Below are positions 44,483-55,561 of a DNA stretch of 64,000 nucleotides, piece by piece; the first letter of the stretch is position 1; each line of letters begins with the position of its first letter. The translations under genes and the position numbers were made by a program. The notes beneath the pieces were generated by a model that ran no database searches, had not been told where the DNA came from, and saw nothing but the letters and a program-made list of their open reading frames with translations. This stretch comes from Arthrobacter sp. C2 (GTDB lineage: Bacteria; Actinomycetota; Actinomycetes; Actinomycetales; Micrococcaceae): the NCBI GenBank assembly GCA_024207135.1, contig CP042428.1, positions 2,976,001 to 3,040,000 on the forward strand. Reading direction: 5' to 3'.

Positions 44483-44575
44483 GGTTCCGCTGGCTCAGGT
44501 CAGGCCCGCGACAGGGTTCTCCGGAAGGCTCATATCGACCCAGACGGGCAGCTACTTGTAAAGAGGTATGCCAAC

Positions 44576-44605
44576 GTATAGGTGCGTATAGGAATTTTCC
44601 TATAC
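44576..44605. repeat. iteron-like palindrome, right copy
   Basis: Two direct GTATAGG units ten bases apart (44576-44582, 44586-44592) face one inverted CCTATAC (44599-44605). The core GTATAGGAA-tt-TTCCTATAC (44586-44605) is a perfect palindrome. Layout and sequence match the copy before the AAA+ gene (GTRTAGG-N3-GTRTAGG-AATTT-CC), but no gene starts here; it lies 24 bp beyond the stop of the convergent flavoprotein gene. Confidence 0.8.
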
Positions 44606-44628
44606 TTTCGCCCGGCGAATCTAGACGA

Positions 44629-46041
44629 CTAGAAACGAATCCCGAACTCGTGGCGCAGCGCGCTTTGCGCGGCCAAGTGGCCGGACATTCCGTGTACCGA
44701 GGGCCCCGGCGGCGACGAGCTGGAGGCCAGGTAGATCCCTTTGGCCGGAGTCCGCCACGGATCGGTGGACAGCGTGGGACGAACCAGCATGCCGCGCATG
44801 TCGGTTGCCCCACCCGAGAGGTCCCCGCCGACCAGATTGGGGTTCTGCGCGGCCAACCCCGGCGCGGTGACCGCCTCGCTGTATTCGATGGTGTCGGTAA
44901 ACCCCGGGGCCACGGCCTCCAGCTGGCGGTTCATCACGGTGGTCAGGTCCGCCGGGCTTCCGTTGGGCACATGGCAATAGGCCCAGAGGACGTGCCTGCC
45001 TTCCGGGGCTCGGCTTGGATCGAAGCGGCTGGGTTGGGACACGATCGCGTAGGGCGCGGCCGAGACGTCGGTGCGGACCCGGCGCTCCTCCCGCCCGATC
45101 TGCGCGGCGGTGCCGCCCAGGTGGATGGTGCCGGCATCGGCCAGCTCCGGATTGCGCCACGGCACCGGGGCGTTGAGCACGTAGTGGACGAGGCAGGATC
45201 CCGGGGGCCGGCGCGTGCCGGTGAGGATGTCCCTGTACTTCTGCGGCAGGGCATTGACCGCGATGGAGGCCATGGCCTCCGGCGAGGTGTCGAACAGGAC
45301 GGTCTTTTCGGGTATCTGGGCCAGGTCGGTGACCTCGGTGTCCAGCTCGATGCTGCCCCCTGCCGCAACGAGCATGCCCGCCAGCGCGTCGGAGATCGCC
45401 TGCGATCCGCCCACGGGGATCGGCCACCCCCCGGAGTGCGCCGCAGCGGCCAGGAAGAGCCCGGCTCCGGTGGCCGCCGGTCCGCGCCCGCCGCCGGCGG
45501 TGTGGGCACCACAGCCGGCGATCATCGCCGCGGCCATCTGGCCGGTGCCCAGCCCGGGGACCATGAGCTGCGCGGCGCGCAGCCCGAAGACGGCCAGCGG
45601 ACCAAGCTGCCGCGGGATGCGCAGCAGCGGGTTGAGCAACAGCTCCGCGGTCCCCTCCATGCGATCGACAACGGGCCCCAGGATCCGCCGGTAGCCCGGC
45701 CCGTCGATGCCCAGTGCCGCAACGGTCCGCTCCAGCTCCCGCCAGGCGATGCCGGCCCGGCCGTCGGGAAGCGGGTGCGCAAAGGAGATTTCCGGGACCA
45801 CGAAGTCGACGTGCTCGCGCAGCCCGATCTGCCTGAAGAACGGGGAGAGCAGCGCCATCGGGTGCACCGCCGAGCCCAGGTCGTGGATCGCTCCCGGGTA
45901 GCCGAGTTCCCGGGTGCGCGCGGCCCCTCCGACGGTTGCGTTGCGTTCGATGAGCCGCACCGAGAGCCCGGCGCGGGCCAACGTGAGGGCTGCGGCCAGC
46001 CCGTTGGGTCCGGCCCCGATCACTGCGGCGTCATGCGCCAT
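44629..46041 (-). CDS. NAD(P)/FAD-dependent oxidoreductase, phytoene desaturase-like
   Basis: A 470-residue flavoprotein. The N-terminal dinucleotide fold VIGAGPNGLAAALTLARAG with ERNATVGGAAR (about 7-43) binds FAD; the C-terminal PGPSVHGMSGHLAAQSAL closes the FAD site. It resembles the PYROXD2/CrtI group. No other carotenoid gene is present, so a desaturase role is not supported by context. Its first 11 bp overlap the end of the GT87 gene, so the two are translationally coupled. Confidence 0.88.
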   Translation of the reverse strand: MAHDAAVIGAGPNGLAAALTLARAGLSVRLIERNATVGGAARTRELGYPGAIHDLGSAVHPMALLSPFFRQIGLREHVDFVVPEISFAHPLPDGRAGIAWRELERTVAALGIDGPGYRRILGPVVDRMEGTAELLLNPLLRIPRQLGPLAVFGLRAAQLMVPGLGTGQMAAAMIAGCGAHTAGGGRGPAATGAGLFLAAAAHSGGWPIPVGGSQAISDALAGMLVAAGGSIELDTEVTDLAQIPEKTVLFDTSPEAMASIAVNALPQKYRDILTGTRRPPGSCLVHYVLNAPVPWRNPELADAGTIHLGGTAAQIGREERRVRTDVSAAPYAIVSQPSRFDPSRAPEGRHVLWAYCHVPNGSPADLTTVMNRQLEAVAPGFTDTIEYSEAVTAPGLAAQNPNLVGGDLSGGATDMRGMLVRPTLSTDPWRTPAKGIYLASSSSPPGPSVHGMSGHLAAQSALRHEFGIRF

Positions 46042-47470
46042 GTCTTGCTCCCAACACGAATCTGTCTTCCGCCCCGGCGAATGCGCCGGCCTGCGGGTCT
46101 TCCTGGCCCACCCGGCGCACCGGGTCCAGCTCGGGGTCGAACATCGACTGGCTCACCCGGTACATCAGATACCCGGTGGCGATCATGTGCCCCAGCACGG
46201 CGAAGACGTAGAAGGAGGTGGGGAACGTGTTGGAGGCCTTGATGTCGGCGGTGGTGGCGTACAGGTACATCCAGATGGCCCAGAAGTGCAGCACCTCGAA
46301 GAGCTGCCAGATGAGGAAGTCCTTCCACTTGGGCCAGGCCAGCGCCGCCAGCGGGATCAGCCACACCACGAATTGCGGGGAGTAGACCTTGTTGAACAGG
46401 ATGAAGGAGGCGACGATCAGGAACACCAGCTGGCCCAGCCGCGGGGCCACCGGCGCGCGCAGCCCCAGGTAGGCGATCCCCGCGCAGCTGGCCACAAAGA
46501 GCCCCAGGGCCAGGGCGTTGATGGCTCCGGCGCCCAGTGCCGGCATCCCCGGCACCACGCCGGCGGTGACGTTCCAGATGTGCCAGAAGGATGACAGTCC
46601 GGCCCCGCGGTCCTCGGTGAAGGAGAAGAAGTGGCTCCACGCCTCGAAGTTCACCACCGCCAGCGGCAGGTTCACCGCCAGCCAGGACATCGCGGCCCCG
46701 GCCAGGGACACCCCCAGCGGCTTGTAGCGCCCGGTGCGGATGGCCAGCACGATCACGGCCCCGAAGAAGAGCAGCGGGAAGACCTTCATCGCGGTGCCCA
46801 GGCCGATCAGCACCCCGGCCAGGAAGACTGCCTGCCGCGACCAGGCCAGCATGGCCAGGGCCAGGAAGGCCACGGCCCACATGTCCCAGTTGATGGTGGA
46901 GGCCAGGATGAGGCCCGGGGCCAGGGCCACCATTGCCGCGTCCCAGGGCCGGCGCCCGGCGGTGCGCGCGGTGGCTATGACCACCAGCAGCCACAGCCCG
47001 GCCACCAGGAAGAAGTTCAGGTCGAAGAAGGCCAGGGCCCGGTTGAATTCGCCTTGCGGGATCAGCGCGGCGGTCAGCGAGGCGACGACCGACATCAGCA
47101 CCGGGTACTCGAACTGGGCACCGGAGGCGAAGGGCGAGAAGGCGTTGTCGGCGAAGCCGCGGGCGTAGAAGAGCGCGGTCCAGTCCGAATAGCAGGCCCA
47201 GGCATAGGAGTTGGTTCCGCCCCAGCCGTTGAGCCGGCAGGCGTTCTTCGAGGCCACCGCGAGCAGCGCGGCGATGACTGTAAGGATGACCAGCACGCGT
47301 TCGACGGTGAAAAAGCCGGGACTGATCCGCCCCGGGCTGCTGTGCCTGCCCAGCGGGCCGCCAATGACCTCGGTGAACTTGCGCAGGAACGCGTCGCTGC
47401 GGCTCGGAACCGTGATGCGCATCGGGGCAAGCCGCGGCTTCGGCGGACCTTGGTTCGGTGGCTGGCTCAT
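46031..47470 (-). CDS. GT87 family (DUF2029) membrane glycosyltransferase
   Basis: A 479-residue GT-C type polyprenol-phosphate-mannose-dependent transferase of the PimE/AcpA-like family, expected to mannosylate lipid-linked glycans outside the membrane. About ten to twelve helices are seen, with the first extracellular loop carrying NAFSPFASGAQFEYPVL, in which the acidic residue before YP is typical of the family; INWDMWAVAFLALAM and VYSPQFVVWLIPLAALAWP follow. In many actinobacteria this gene sits next to rpsF; here it has been separated. Confidence 0.88.
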   Translation of the reverse strand: MSQPPNQGPPKPRLAPMRITVPSRSDAFLRKFTEVIGGPLGRHSSPGRISPGFFTVERVLVILTVIAALLAVASKNACRLNGWGGTNSYAWACYSDWTALFYARGFADNAFSPFASGAQFEYPVLMSVVASLTAALIPQGEFNRALAFFDLNFFLVAGLWLLVVIATARTAGRRPWDAAMVALAPGLILASTINWDMWAVAFLALAMLAWSRQAVFLAGVLIGLGTAMKVFPLLFFGAVIVLAIRTGRYKPLGVSLAGAAMSWLAVNLPLAVVNFEAWSHFFSFTEDRGAGLSSFWHIWNVTAGVVPGMPALGAGAINALALGLFVASCAGIAYLGLRAPVAPRLGQLVFLIVASFILFNKVYSPQFVVWLIPLAALAWPKWKDFLIWQLFEVLHFWAIWMYLYATTADIKASNTFPTSFYVFAVLGHMIATGYLMYRVSQSMFDPELDPVRRVGQEDPQAGAFAGAEDRFVLGARHGA

Positions 47471-47558
47471 GGTTTTCAGCCTAGTAGGTCAAGCGGCCAA
47501 AGCCCCGGCTCCGGACCCGCGGCGCGATGGCGACAGGGAGGACGAACCCGCCTCTGCC

Positions 47559-48005
47559 CTATCGTTCGCCTTCGGGGAACTGGGCGGCCAGCCGCTCCAG
47601 GGTCCTTTCCATGTTCGGCCCGGTGGTCCGGGTGAAGCCCAGCAGCCGCAGCATCCACTTGTGCCGCAATCGGCTGGCATCCCAGGTTTCGCGCACCGTT
47701 GTCCCGGACCCGTCGGGTTCCAGTTCGTAGCGCCAGCGGTGCCCGCTGAAGTGCCGCCACGCAATCAGCCGGTCCTGCTCGAATTCGACCACGGTGTTGC
47801 TGATCCGGTAGGGCACACCCAGACGCATCTGCATGCCGAACTCACTCCCGAGGGCGAGCCTTTGCGCCTGCCCGCTTGTTGCCCGCACCGTTCCGGATCC
47901 GTCGATGACCGGGTGCATCGCCGGATTCGCCAGCAGCTCGAAGACCTCGTGCGGGGCGGCGGCGATGAATCGCTGGCGGGACTGCAGGTATGCGGAGGGG
48001 ATCAT
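47559..48005 (-). CDS. SRPBCC family protein
   Basis: A 148-residue START-like protein of the polyketide-cyclase type. SRQRFIAAAPHEVFELLANPAMHPVIDGSGT (part) opens the fold, GVPYRISNTVVEFEQDRLIAWRH gives the central strands, and ETWDASR with a C-terminal long helix NMERTLERLAAQF closes it. It probably binds a hydrophobic ligand; role unknown. It is divergent from the PhoD gene. Confidence 0.85.
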   Translation of the reverse strand: MIPSAYLQSRQRFIAAAPHEVFELLANPAMHPVIDGSGTVRATSGQAQRLALGSEFGMQMRLGVPYRISNTVVEFEQDRLIAWRHFSGHRWRYELEPDGSGTTVRETWDASRLRHKWMLRLLGFTRTTGPNMERTLERLAAQFPEGER

Positions 48006-48154
48006 CAGCCCATGCTATGCGCCGTCCGCCCCGGTACCGGTGCCCGGACTGCTTTTGCGCGCGACTTGGCGAACGGCGTTGGCGCGCCATCTGGTCTATC
48101 CCCAACGATTCAGTTGTGCCATTCTGGGGTGACTGGCACCATCAGGAGAGAATG

Positions 48155-49882
48155 ATGAGCATTGGAAGCACGCCGGCCGGCTCCGGCCCCCGGCCCGATC
48201 GGGGCCTGGTGCTCGGCCCGATGCTCCGCCACGTTGACGCAGCCTCCGCCAGCATTTGGGTGGAGACCGCCGCGGCCTGCACCGTCGAGGTCCGTTCCGG
48301 CGCGGACGCCTGGCAGGCCACAACCTTTGCCGCGCATGGCCACCACTACGCCCTGGTCGAGGTCTCGGGACTGGAATCGGGCAGCGTACGCCCCTACACG
48401 GTGCACCTGGACGGGACCCTTGCCTGGCCCGTTGCGGACGGGTTTCCCGACCCGGTGATCGCCACCCTGGACCCGGCCAAGGAACCACGGCTGGCCTTTG
48501 GCTCCTGCCGCACCAGTGTTTCCCACGACGAAGCCGGCAATCGCACCCACGGGATCGACGCCATGCGCGCCTACGCCCTGGCCATGGCCGCACCCGGGCA
48601 CGACCGCTGGCCCGATGTGGCGCTCTTCCTCGGCGACCAGGTCTATGCGGACTCCACCAGCGACGAGATGCAGGAATTCATCCGCAGCCGCCGCAACATC
48701 AAGGAGGCACCCGGGGCCGAACTGAAGGACTTCGAGGAATACGCCCACCTGTACCGGTTGGCCTGGTCGGACCCGGCCAACCGGTGGCTGCTCTCGACCC
48801 TGCCCAGCGCCATGATCTTCGACGACCACGACATCCGCGACGACTGGAACTCCTCGCTGAGCTGGAAACACAAGATGCAGAAGACCAGCTGGTGGCACGA
48901 GCGCATCGTTTCCGGGCTCGGCTCGTACTGGATCTACCAGCACCTCGGAAACCTCTCCCCCGACCTGCGTGCGGCCGATCCGCTGTGGCGGCGCATCGCG
49001 GCCCACACCGGTCCCGGCGAGCTGGACCTGACCGCGGACCTGGACGAGTTCGCCGAGCGCGTCGATGCCGTGCCGGAAAGCTACCGATGGAGCTACTGCC
49101 GCGACTGGGATGCGGTGCGCCTAATCGTGGTGGACTCCCGGGCAGCCCGCAAGCTCGAGCCCGAACGGCGCGCCCTGCTCGATGCGGCGGAACTTGACTG
49201 GCTCGACGAGCACATGCGCGGCGGATTCCGCCACCTGCTCATCGGCACCTCGCTGCCCTTCCAGCTGCCCATGGGCCTGCACCACGTGGAATCGTGGGAC
49301 GAGGCAATCTCCAGCGGGAGCCACCGGCGACTCAGGGCATGGCTGGGCGAGCGGTTGCGCCGGACATTTGACCTTGAGCATTGGGCCGCGTTCCAGCGCA
49401 GTTTCCAGGAGGTGGCCCGGCTCGCCACCGAGGTCGCCGACGGCAAGCGCGGACCGGCCCCGCAGACGGTCACGTTCCTCTCCGGAGACGTTCACTTCTC
49501 CTACGTCTCCGAGGTCGAACGCGAGGGCGGCAGCAGGATCCTGCAGGCGGTCTGTTCGCCGATCCGCAACCCGCTTCCCCGTTTCCTGCGCTACTTTGCC
49601 GCGGCCCTGGCCTTTGGGCCGGCGGTTCCGTTCGGGGCCTGGATGGCGCGCAGGGCGAACGTGCCAAGCCCGCCGTTTGGCTGGAATCTCATCAAGGGTC
49701 CCTGGTTCGACAACAACCTGGCCATCCTGGAGGTCACCGGCGACGGGCTGGCGTTCAGCTGGCTCACCGGGGTGGCCCGGGACGGGGCCCCGGAACTCCC
49801 CGGGCTGGACACCGTCGCCGCCGCAACCCTCGGCGCGCGCCGGAACGGTTCGCGGGAAGAGGAACCGCCTGTTCGCAAGTGA
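48155..49882 (+). CDS. PhoD-like alkaline phosphatase family protein
   Basis: A 575-residue metallophosphatase. An N-terminal fibronectin-like domain (about 18-105) precedes the catalytic domain with FGSCRTS (115-121), VALFLGDQVYAD (155-166) and IFDDHDIRDDW (221-231), the metal-binding motifs of PhoD. FLSGDVHFSYVSEV in the second half supplies the last His. No signal or Tat peptide is present, so unlike PhoD it should be cytosolic. AGGAG lies six bases before the ATG at 48155. Confidence 0.9.
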   Translation: MSIGSTPAGSGPRPDRGLVLGPMLRHVDAASASIWVETAAACTVEVRSGADAWQATTFAAHGHHYALVEVSGLESGSVRPYTVHLDGTLAWPVADGFPDPVIATLDPAKEPRLAFGSCRTSVSHDEAGNRTHGIDAMRAYALAMAAPGHDRWPDVALFLGDQVYADSTSDEMQEFIRSRRNIKEAPGAELKDFEEYAHLYRLAWSDPANRWLLSTLPSAMIFDDHDIRDDWNSSLSWKHKMQKTSWWHERIVSGLGSYWIYQHLGNLSPDLRAADPLWRRIAAHTGPGELDLTADLDEFAERVDAVPESYRWSYCRDWDAVRLIVVDSRAARKLEPERRALLDAAELDWLDEHMRGGFRHLLIGTSLPFQLPMGLHHVESWDEAISSGSHRRLRAWLGERLRRTFDLEHWAAFQRSFQEVARLATEVADGKRGPAPQTVTFLSGDVHFSYVSEVEREGGSRILQAVCSPIRNPLPRFLRYFAAALAFGPAVPFGAWMARRANVPSPPFGWNLIKGPWFDNNLAILEVTGDGLAFSWLTGVARDGAPELPGLDTVAAATLGARRNGSREEEPPVRK

Positions 49883-49909
49883 CAGGGCACCGGTCCCGCA
49901 ACCGTGCCT

Positions 49910-50863
49910 TCAGTAGACGCGCGCCGTGGCGAACCGCAGCGGGCTCAGCTCCGCGCGCCGCCGGATGAGGTCCACGGCATGGGCGTCCAGGCGCCTGTCC
50001 TCCTCGTTGGCGGGCACCAGCTGCCGCACCTCGGAGGCCCGCCCGGACCCATCGCGGGTGACGAAGATGGTCATGCACTGCGTCGTGTCGCGCCACTGGG
50101 CGTCGCGCGGGTCCCGCGCCCGCACGTGCACGGCGATGTGCATGGAGTGCGGGCCGGTGTGGATCAGCCTGGCCTCGAGCTCGACGATGTCGCCGATGTG
50201 GATGGGATTGGTGAAGTGGATGCCCCCGGAGTAGACGGCCACCGCGTCCGCGCCGCACCAGCCCATGGCACAGGCCCGTGCGACCTCGTCGATCCAGCGC
50301 ATGACGATCCCGCCGTGCGCGTTCCCGCCCCAGTTCACGTCGCCGGGCGAGGCCAGGAAGCGGAACCGCTCCCGCGGCGCGGTGCCCGCCTCCGTGTATT
50401 CCTGGGCCCGCATGGCGTCGCGGATCTCGGCACGCGCGGCAACGCGGGCCGTGGCCCCCTGGGCCAGCTGGGCGGCTTCGGCGTCTGCCGGCTCCCACGG
50501 CGGGACGGCCTTGGCGCGGCGGTTCTCGTCCATCGCCACGAAGACCAGGATGCAGTCCATGGCCGGCTTGAAGATCCGTTCGCGCACGTCGGCGGCGTCG
50601 ACCGTGACGACCACCTGCATGCTGCTGCGCCTGGTGTGCACGATCCGGGCGGTGACCTCGATCAGGTCGCCGTTCTCGATGGGCCTGGTGAAGTGCACGT
50701 TCCCGACGTAGGCGGTGACGCAGTACCCGCCGGAGTAGCCCACGGCGCAGGCGTACCCGGCCTTGTCGATCCATTCGAGCACCCGCCCGGCCTGGACGGT
50801 GGTGCCGTCCTCGGACACGTCCGTCGGGGCGGCCAGGAAGCGCAGCATCATCACATCGTTCAT
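49910..50863 (-). CDS. acyl-CoA thioesterase with two hotdog domains
   Basis: A 317-residue tandem-hotdog thioesterase. The repeat is clear: AGRVLEWIDKAGYACAVGYSGG with VHFTRPIENGDLIEVTARIVHT in the first half, and GGIVMRWIDEVARACAMGWCGA with IHFTNPIHIGDIVELEARLIHT in the second. Such BACH/YciA-like enzymes release free acids from acyl-CoA. The ATG at 50863 has TAGGA eight bases upstream, better than the ATG at 50872, which abuts it. Confidence 0.92.
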   Translation of the reverse strand: MNDVMMLRFLAAPTDVSEDGTTVQAGRVLEWIDKAGYACAVGYSGGYCVTAYVGNVHFTRPIENGDLIEVTARIVHTRRSSMQVVVTVDAADVRERIFKPAMDCILVFVAMDENRRAKAVPPWEPADAEAAQLAQGATARVAARAEIRDAMRAQEYTEAGTAPRERFRFLASPGDVNWGGNAHGGIVMRWIDEVARACAMGWCGADAVAVYSGGIHFTNPIHIGDIVELEARLIHTGPHSMHIAVHVRARDPRDAQWRDTTQCMTIFVTRDGSGRASEVRQLVPANEEDRRLDAHAVDLIRRRAELSPLRFATARVY

Positions 50864-50948
50864 GGGGTTCATCCTAACCAGCGGCCCGGGCACCGGCCCC
50901 ACGGTTACTTGCCTTGGTCTTGGGCAATAGCGGCGCCGAAGACAGCCA

Positions 50949-50979
50949 TGGCGGGCACCTTGGGAAATGGTGCCCGCCA
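50949..50979 (-). terminator. terminator after the FMN reductase gene
   Basis: TGGCGGGCACC and GGTGCCCGCCA form a perfect 11-bp stem around a nine-base loop, 47 bp beyond the FMN reductase stop. Confidence 0.75.
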
Positions 50980-51025
50980 CAGGTGGTGCATCGACCCTTG
51001 GCGGGTCAACGCGGGAAATCGGAAA

Positions 51026-51580
51026 TCAGTTGCTTTCGGCCACTGCGCGGATGCCCTCGAGCACCGCTGCGACCTGGCCGGCGACCTCTGCGTCGTCCTT
51101 CGGGTGCAGTTCGGCGAAGCGGACCACCGAGTTCGGGATCGACAGCTTGACGTCCTCCAGGACGTTGGCGCCGGCGATGTTCAGTGCCTTGCGGGCCTCG
51201 TCCTGGGCCCAGACCCCGCCGTACTGGCCGAAGGCGGTGCCGATGACAGCTGCGGGCATGTCCTTGGCGACGCTGTTGCCGAAGGGACGCGACAGCCAGT
51301 CGATGGCGTTCTTCAGGACGGCGGGCATGGTGCCGTTGTATTCCGGGGAGACCAGCAGCAGGGCGTCTGCCGCACCTGCGGCGGCGCGCAACTCAAGTGC
51401 CGCGGCGGGAACCTGGCCCTCGATGTCCTGGTCCTCGTTGTAGAACGGGATGTTCTCCAGGCCGGCGAAGACGTTGACCTCGACGCCGGCGGGGGCGTTC
51501 AGGGCCGTGGCTTCGGCGAGCTGGCGGTTGGTCGAGCCGTTGCGCAACGAACCGACGAGGGTAAGGACTGTGGTTGCCAT
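51026..51580 (-). CDS. NADPH-dependent FMN reductase
   Basis: A 184-residue flavodoxin-fold enzyme. LVGSLRNGSTNRQLAEA (8-24) binds the FMN phosphate and LLVSPEYNGTMPAVLKNAIDWLSRP (part, about 95-119) is the family signature with the conserved PEYNG. It reduces FMN, quinones or azo compounds. AGGAG lies before the ATG. It is a single gene, upstream of its own terminator. Confidence 0.94.
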   Translation of the reverse strand: MATTVLTLVGSLRNGSTNRQLAEATALNAPAGVEVNVFAGLENIPFYNEDQDIEGQVPAAALELRAAAGAADALLLVSPEYNGTMPAVLKNAIDWLSRPFGNSVAKDMPAAVIGTAFGQYGGVWAQDEARKALNIAGANVLEDVKLSIPNSVVRFAELHPKDDAEVAGQVAAVLEGIRAVAESN

Positions 51581-51853
51581 ATGGGGAGTCTCCTGTTTCG
51601 GGGGCTGTGCTTGATACGTCAATGAGAGCCAACCGCGTGGCGGCCCCCGCGATTCCCGAACCTTCCGTGACGTGCAACACTCCCCCATACGGGCGGAGCA
51701 TGGCCTTCCCCAAAACACCCTCCTCCAGCCGGTCTGTTGCCAAGGGTCCGCAGCGAAGCCCGCCCCGTCGTTCGGTGCTGGGCCTCAACCCACCTCGCAC
51801 TAGCCGCCGAAGAATTCCCTCTGCCCTAGACGCACGTGGGGAGCGGTGGCGAC

Positions 51854-52699
51854 CTACTCGAGGTCCGCGGACCCGGACAGGACGACCTTGGCCCGTCCCC
51901 CGACCCACAGCTTGCCATTCTCTCCACTGATGTAAATTCGCCCCTGTCGCCCCATCGCCGTTCCCTGCGCGGCAAGATACGGTGCGGTGGCGCGCTCGGT
52001 GGCGATGAGCCATTCGGCCACCGAGGCGTTGAGGCTTCCAGTCACCGGGTCCTCGCGCAGCGGTTCCTCCCCCTCGGTGAAGAACGCACGCACCTCGAAC
52101 ACCGCTTCCGAGTCCGGTCGGTGGGGGCCGATCACACCGATGTCCCACCTGCCCGGATACCCGGACGCGTCGGGGCGCAGATCGAGCACGGTGCGTGCAC
52201 TATCGAGCAGTAGCCCCACCCAGCCAGGCCCGTTGTCGAGCCACTCGGCATCCACAACCTGCTCGGGTTCGATCCCGAGGATCCCGATCAAATCAGCGAG
52301 CATGCCTGGAGCAACGGGTCCGGAGCGCAGCCGTTCCGGCGCGGCGAAAGCGAGCCGATCTCCATCGATGCGCACGGGCACCAGGCCTGCACCGCACTCC
52401 TGCACAACAACATCCGGAGTCGCCGGGATCCCGCCTGCATCCAGCCAGGCCCGCGCCGTTCCAAGCGTCGGATGCCCCGCAAAGGGCAACTCGGTATTCA
52501 GGCTAAAAATGCGCACACGATAGTCCGCTCCGGGGACCGTGGGCGGCAACACGAACGTGCATTCCGACAGATTCGACCAAACCGAGAACCTGCGTAGCAT
52601 CTCATCGTCGAGCCCCTCCTCGTCCAGGAGCACGGCAACCGGGTTACCGAGACACGGGTCCCCACCGAACACATCAACCTGACGGAATGCGAAGTTCAT
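51854..52699 (-). CDS. PhzF family isomerase
   Basis: A 281-residue protein of the phenazine biosynthesis PhzF/diaminopimelate-epimerase fold. FRQVDVFGGDPCLGNPVAVL opens the protein, with SECTFV carrying the catalytic-position Glu, FSLNTELPFAGHPTLGTA the substrate loop and EDPVTGSLNASVAEWL the C-terminal signature. The substrate is unknown in most bacteria and no phenazine gene is near. It is divergent from the Clp ATPase. Confidence 0.94.
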   Translation of the reverse strand: MNFAFRQVDVFGGDPCLGNPVAVLLDEEGLDDEMLRRFSVWSNLSECTFVLPPTVPGADYRVRIFSLNTELPFAGHPTLGTARAWLDAGGIPATPDVVVQECGAGLVPVRIDGDRLAFAAPERLRSGPVAPGMLADLIGILGIEPEQVVDAEWLDNGPGWVGLLLDSARTVLDLRPDASGYPGRWDIGVIGPHRPDSEAVFEVRAFFTEGEEPLREDPVTGSLNASVAEWLIATERATAPYLAAQGTAMGRQGRIYISGENGKLWVGGRAKVVLSGSADLE

Positions 52700-52831
52700 A
52701 TTCTGAGCCTATCGCCAAGGCAAGGCTGTAAATCGCAAGCGTCCAGCGAGCCCCCGGTGCACATCTCGCCCTCGGCGAACATAACCCTCCGGGGAGGGTA
52801 GCCGGGAATATCCTGTTTGCATCCGCGTTAA

Positions 52832-52852
52832 CTTGAGTCAATGGCACTCAAG
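52832..52852. promoter_or_regulatory. HAIR element (HspR operator)
   Basis: CTTGAGT-caatggc-ACTCAAG, a perfect match to the HspR-associated inverted repeat CTTGAGT-N7-ACTCAAG. It ends 17 bp before the Clp ATPase start, so the repressor would block initiation. A separate ACCCTCC-gg-GGAGGGT repeat lies at 52784-52799. Confidence 0.93.
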
Positions 52853-52869
52853 TATCCATAGGAGGAAAC

Positions 52870-55425
<2,556 letters not shown>

Positions 55426-55561
55426 CCCTCGGGGAACGGGGTGGGTGGGACCATGGGTCCCACCCACCCCGTTTGCGTCTTCCGCCTATGCTTGGTGTTG
55501 CAGGGGCTGGGGAGCCCCGCACGGGCGCCAACCTTGGGGGGAAAATGCCGCAGCAGAAACC

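Noticed and set aside
42838-44605. The two palindromes as terminal inverted repeats of an insertion sequence
   Set aside because: Each copy is itself a palindrome with direct units rather than one arm of a pair, no transposase lies between them, and no target duplication was found.
52784-52799. ACCCTCC-gg-GGAGGGT palindrome as a second operator of the Clp gene
   Set aside because: It is short, GC-rich and without a known binder; only the HAIR element has independent support.
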